From NCBI GenBank assembly GCA_022605405.1, contig JABYQQ010000028.1:372001-436000 (forward strand): a stretch of 64,000 nucleotides of DNA. Direction: 5' to 3'. The number at the start of each line of letters is the position of its first letter. Position 1 is the first letter of the stretch. Below the pieces are notes generated by a model. The model saw only the letters and a list, made by a program, of their open reading frames with translations, was not told the DNA's origin and did not search any database. The stretch comes from Earliella scabrosa. Its lineage: Eukaryota > Basidiomycota > Agaricomycetes > Polyporales > Polyporaceae. Shown piece after piece: positions 59,109 through 64,000 of this stretch. Made by a program: the position numbers and the translations under genes.

Positions 59109-60295
59109 TCAGCAGTGCGCGTGCGCCGCGACAGGGGCAGGCAAGATCTCGAACTTGAGGCGGTCGCCGTCGGGCACGACACGCACCTGCTCCATCGTGT
59201 CCACGATAAAGTGCGCGCCGCAGTTCTCGATCTTCGAACGCTCGTGGCTCGTGCACACGGCGATGACGGTCGCGCCCGACGCCACGCCCGCGCGGATGCC
59301 CGAGGGCGAGTCCTCGAAGACGACACAGCGCTTCGCGTCGAACCCGAGCTCGGACGCGGCGAGCAGGAACGGGTCGGGCGCGGGCTTGCCCGCCTTGAGA
59401 CGCTTGTCGTCGGCGGTGATGGTGACCGGGGGAGGGGTGATGCCGACGCGGGTCATGCAGCCGTACGCTGGGGCAGAAGATAGTGAGCGATCTCGCATGG
59501 GGTACAAGTGGAGGATGAATGCATACCATATGTCTTAGCGCCAGACGTCGCGACAGCGTAGCGGCCCTTGGGGATCGAGTCCATGACCCTCTTGACGCCA
59601 GGGAGGATGCGTACCGAACGGTCGACGGCAGCGGCCTCAATCTGCCACGCCTGAAGCTGGTGTTGCTTCTCGAGGTTCGTCCTCCACTCGCTGGTGAGGT
59701 CCTGGTGGACTTCCTCCATGATTGGGTCCTCAAACGTCGCGCTCTCGGACTCGGGGATGGCAGGCTGCATCGCGAGGAGACTCGAGACGCGGTGGAGGAA
59801 CGATGGGCGGCGGAACGAGGGCGCGAGCTGGGTGATGCTGCCGACGAAGGACGATGTACGGGAAGATGCGCGAGAGTTCGGCATCGAGTTGGAGGGGGTG
59901 AGGGCCGGGGTCGCTGCGCCAGACGAGATGGGCGAGTTGGTAAGGGAGCCGGGGCCGTGTCTCGAGTACGCGTCGGCGAAGAAGAGGATGGACTCCTCGA
60001 ATGCCTGCACCTCGGCGTCCATCTCGTGGGCCTTGATGTGCGGCTTGAACTGGGCGAGGTTGTCGACGGCGCGCTTTCCGTGGGTGGCCGCGATCACGTA
60101 TGCGGGATCCTGCCCGATGTCCTGGGCGACCTTCCCCCATGCGGCCTCGACGGCGGCAATGGAGTCGGTGAGCGTGCCGTCCTGTCAACACACTCCCTTG
60201 GTTAGTATGGGTCTGCGAAGGTATTACTTGGATGTACACACCATGTCAAAGAGGACGGCGTCGGCGTAGAAGGAGGTTGGTGCGGTGCTCGACAT
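59109..60295 (-). CDS. HAD-superfamily phosphatase, glycerol-3-phosphatase (GPP)-like
   Basis: Exons 60295-60242, 60181-59527 and 59467-59109 join in frame to 355 residues. HAD motif I (LFDMDGTLTDS) is split by intron 1 between DM and DG. A helical cap region follows (AAWGKVAQDIGQ, THGKRAVDNLAQFKPHI), then a Ser/Pro-rich insert of about 70 residues (TPALTPSNSMPNSRASSRTS). After that come RILPGVKRVMDSIP, motif II (ATSGAK), motif III (KAGKPAPDPFLLAA) and motif IV (CVVFEDSPSG), with ERSKIENCGAHFIVDTMEQV near the end. Yeast GPP1/2 (about 250 residues) dephosphorylate glycerol-3-phosphate for glycerol synthesis and osmoadaptation. The extra length here is the disordered insert, which could be a phosphoregulation site. 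HAD family is certain; glycerol-phosphate specificity is probable. Confidence 0.88.
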
Positions 60296-63200
60296 GATGG
60301 TGGATGAACTGAGTGGTATCGGAGGAAGGGGGTATGCGTGCAGAGAAGAGACTCTGGAGTTCAATGTTCAGCAACTGTGAAGCTGCGAAGTGAGGAAAGC
60401 CCGAGCAGCTCGTCGGCCTTATATATGTTGTTCATGGCGGGCGTCTGTGACGTCAAACGTGCCCCGACAGTTGGAGGGCGAAACAATTTTCGCTGCAGAT
60501 AGAGGACGGAGGATGGGTGACGGTGGAGCGGTCGCCACCGTGCGCGGACGAGGCGAGCGCCGGTCGCCACCCGGCAGAAACGGCGTTGGCGAGCGAGTCC
60601 CATCTCCGTCCTTCGCGAAGACAAACAAGCGCGCCTGCCTATTTGGGCGTGCCCAGCGAGAAAGTGCGATATCGATGGGCGTTGAGTCCGCATTTGGCAA
60701 CCCCGTCTGCGCCCGATCGGATCGTCGCGCGTCGTCCTTCGCGCCCTGTTTCCCGATGCGGGTGTGGCTAACCGGGGGTGTGGCAGATCGCTCGGCATGC
60801 CGACGCCCATTCACATGCATGGCTGATTCGGGGTGCCCTTTGGAGCGCGGCTCACGTACGTTTATCGGCCGTGCGCGTTCCCTGCTCTTCGCGAAGGCCC
60901 ACCTAGCGCCTCGCACACGCACAGGGACAATGCAAGGCGATACCCCAAAACACGCCGAGAGATAGCTCGCGTCGGTGGCAGACGATGACCTCAGGGGGAA
61001 TGAAAACCGTCGGCACACCCGATTCCTGCGCCGCCGATCAACTGTCTCGGAGCGCCGGAAAACCTTCTTCCACGCCATATGCCTTCCTCTTTTGGCCTCC
61101 CGCCACCGCCTGCGCTGCGCTCGACGCCCAGCGCTGTACTCACCGACGCCAATGTCATCCTCTGGTCTCGCCTCAAACATAACTGCTATCTCACACTTGG
61201 CACGTTTGCTTATGTGGCGGCTTGTGGCCGCCTGCGAGCACTCCTTCCCTCTTCCGAATCTCAATTTCACCTGTCGAAGCGTGGAGCATTGATGAACGTT
61301 CGACTCAGAGCCTCCCGGCAACACAGCCGGTCACACCACCGTCGGAATACTTATGGTGTGCTCGCTCCACGTCACTGCTTCTCAGCCGTGTGTTGACTTT
61401 CCTTTTGTGACGACAGAGCTTGTTTTGTTCCACGACGTTCAGGAACAACTGGACGAGTCAACACCCGGATTTCGAACATGGGTGTTACGCCGTCGTCGCC
61501 GAAGAACACGAAGCACACTAGTCTCAATTGCCATACGCCACGCAGAACTCAAGTAGAGCAGATACCGATACTGAATGTCTCGGGACAAGGAAGATTGGCG
61601 ACCCTTTGCAGGGCATTTCGAATTCGATACAGGATCGCAGACTACACTTCCATCGCTCGTTCTCTAAAAGAAGAAGGTCATTATGTCAGTACCTGGCAGT
61701 ACACAGCACCCCCTTGATTCCAATCCTTCGATAAACGAGAACGACGGCCGACCACCCTTCTTTTACGCGTCCGAACATACCACCCATTCGGGACCGATAC
61801 TGCCTCTAACAGCCTGCCGGAGCTGGCATGACGCACCATCCAGGAACCGTTCTCGCGCGTTCGTGCGGTCTTACGTCCGGCAGCGCGCGTCGCACATCGG
61901 CAACGCCGTCCGTCGCGAGTTGGACCAACATGTCAAGGCGCGAGCTGTGGACAAGGTTGGCTTCGACGCTGGTCCGGTCTTCGCGTAGGTGCGCCCATCC
62001 CGCGTCGCCGTCCGGCACGCCCTGCTATCGATGTCGTCCTTCGAGGATGTTTCCATGTATGTGGCTGCCGCCCTTGTTTGAGGCTCACAGTACCTCCGCC
62101 CGAGCGGAGGCCGACAATGCCCAGCAGCATGCACCCCCATTCCTTGTTTGCCCCAATGCCGTACCGTTGCGCTCCTCCCGCGCCCTTCGACGCTGCTTCC
62201 TCCGCCACTCCGCCAGGTCACTGTGAGAATCGCGAGGGAAAAGTGTCGGAGTTCGTTCCGACACCGACTGGAAGAGCCATCCTCGGGTTCTAAACACGTA
62301 ACCGCCTTTCTTTAGCCCATTCATCGTCGCGAACGCAGCCCATCCCGAGTCTGATTACGTCTCCGACCGTGCATACCATGGACGTCCCAGGTCCCGAGCT
62401 CAGGACTCACCTACCGACCGCGCATCCGAGACGAGATGGAAGAGTTCTAAACCAACCTAGGCACGACCGACGTGCCCCCGCTGCATGACCGAGTCGGTTC
62501 GCACTACGTACAAACCGTTCCTCAGCATCAGTGCGACTCCTTTTTGCCTCAGGCTCAGCCCCCGTTCGGACGTCGACGCGCTGCGCGCGCACATCCGCGC
62601 AGATCCCGGTGCACCCCACGCCGCGCGCACTGTGGCGCATTAGTAGCACGTCGTACGTACTACGGAGCGTGGAGCTGGAAAGTGCGCGCACCCGTGTTCT
62701 GAGAAACCCAGCACCGAGCACCGAGCAGCGCGAGCCCAAGAAGGAGGTCCTTTGTGCTCCTCTAGCTCTCCACCGCGCGTCTGATAAACCATCTTCGCGG
62801 GCGCGCCGACGGAGTCCTTCCGCCCCTTCTCCAAACGTGCTCGAGCACGGCCCTGGCATCCGAGCTTCTCTCGGCGGGAGGACAAAGAGGCGATGGGAAG
62901 AACTCGGGGCCATGTCTGCAATAGAAGGGTGACGTCTTTTTAGCTTCTCCGTGCACGGCCCAGTGCCACACCAGCATGGAGATATCTGGATGTGCACGTA
63001 TACTGGTGGACAAGCATCAGCCGGGGTCTACGTCGGGGGCACTTCTCGCTCAGCTCTCTTTCCCCGCGTGCGTGCACGTCAGGCTACACAGATGACACGG
63101 CCGTCAACGTTTGTCGCGCCCCAATATTATGTACACCGTCGCGATAGAGCGTGATAGCCTCGAGTCACGTACGTCCCAATCCGTCTCTGCAGGCATCCAG

Positions 63201-64000
63201 AAGAAGGGCAAGCGTCTCGAGACACATGTGCCGAGGTGTGATGCCCCCTCAACGGAGGGAGCGTTTTACGTCCGTTCGCACTCGGATAGCCGACCGATGA
63301 CGCAGTGGGTGCAGCACAATCCCCGCTCAGCATGCGCATATCAGGGCGTCCCTTCCTCACGAGCTTCTTGCGAATCGAGGGCGAGCATTTGTCAAGAGAT
63401 GCTCCACCCGGCGGCACCAATCCTGACAAGGCCGAAGGGGAGGAACCCATGGAACCCAACACTCGACGTGAACGTTTGAACGTTCAACGTTTCAACGGGC
63501 TCGATGGCCAACGCTGGCATACAATTCTCTGCGTATTCTGGGAGGAGGACGTCCACACGTAACAAGCAAGAGTGCCACCGCGACCGAGCGAGCACTGGCA
63601 GGTCATGCGACACGCGGTCATCTCCGAACATCCAGCGGGCGAGATCCGCGGCGGTCGAGACCAGCGGATCTGTCGTCCTCGAGGACACTTGTGGACTCTT
63701 ATGGGTCCGGACTCCGCGAGCTCGAACGGGGAGCAGGCGAGTCGCGATGGCCCAGACTCGTGCTGCCATGCGACGTGCGCAGATCCAGCGCGCAGGCAGC
63801 ATCGAAGGCAAGACAGCGAGCTGTGCAGCGCGTACGACACAGAACGCGGGTACTGGTATACGCGACGGTCGACCGGGCCATGGCCCGGACGGCGAACAGC
63901 GAACGATGCTCAAGCCATCGGCGGCAGCGTTGGCATACTGCCAGCGATTCGCTCCAGGATCATGCGGATCCATGTGGTGGAAATATCGGTGACTTGTATG
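60296..64000. other. Right end: promoter of the HAD gene and 3.7 kb without a supported gene
   Basis: Long open frames (for example 60419-61324 minus and 63392-63973 minus) are Arg/Pro/Ser-rich and lack initiation context, domain motifs or credible splice partners. A gene whose body lies beyond base 64000 could have an end here. I saw no tRNA, transposon ends or repeat array. Confidence 0.4.

Noticed and set aside
60419..61324. 301-codon minus-strand frame upstream of the HAD gene
   Set aside because: Composition is Arg-rich and low in hydrophobic clusters, no family is seen and opposite-strand frames are equally open. It probably covers the HAD promoter.
63392..63973. 193-codon minus-strand frame at the right edge
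   Set aside because: No motif or splice partner. It may be the end of a gene outside the window, but nothing in the sequence shows this.

Overview
The window is genomic DNA from a filamentous basidiomycete, most likely an agaricomycete of polypore type. Genes are split by many short GT-AG introns, mostly 45-90 nt. The genes include the mushroom-specific DUF6534 membrane family, basidiomycete F-box proteins with the PGLPDCP signature and a Plavaka-type (CACTA/tnp2-like) transposase. Family names come from reading translations by eye; no database search was possible.

Left arm (1-17393): a partial single-pass membrane protein, a DUF952 protein, a secreted endonuclease/exonuclease/phosphatase (EEP) nuclease, CDC123, a DUF6534 membrane protein, a secreted EEP enzyme fused to a jacalin-like domain, a 672-bp non-autonomous DNA transposon, and a jacalin-like lectin.

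Centre (17394-52563): a 35,170-bp block bounded by inverted repeats of 2,305 bp. Their coordinates map exactly as p <-> 69957-p, and only one mismatch was noticed between them. The block starts CAC, ends GTG and is flanked by TCT on both sides. I interpret it as one giant Plavaka/CACTA-type transposon. It carries a 1,280-residue transposase whose six exons join without a frameshift and about 13 further genes: a SUN-domain membrane protein, a tail-anchored WD40 protein, two other membrane proteins, an LRR-like protein, an F-box/zinc-finger protein, two small proteins that look like paralogues, and several proline/serine-rich or coiled-coil proteins of unknown function. A broken old-yellow-enzyme gene also lies inside. 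The SUN and membrane-protein cargo is the most unusual part.

Right arm (52564-64000): palindrome-bearing non-coding DNA, then a second, partly decayed copy of the 13.4-16.8 kb segment. In it the EEP-jacalin gene is a 5'-truncated pseudogene and the lectin gene is intact. Next come LINE reverse-transcriptase relics, degraded DNA, an HAD-family phosphatase resembling glycerol-3-phosphatase, and 3.7 kb with no gene I can support. The likely history is duplication of a lectin/EEP segment, insertion of the giant element between the copies, and a separate small transposon insertion in the left copy only. The right copy still holds the matching empty site.
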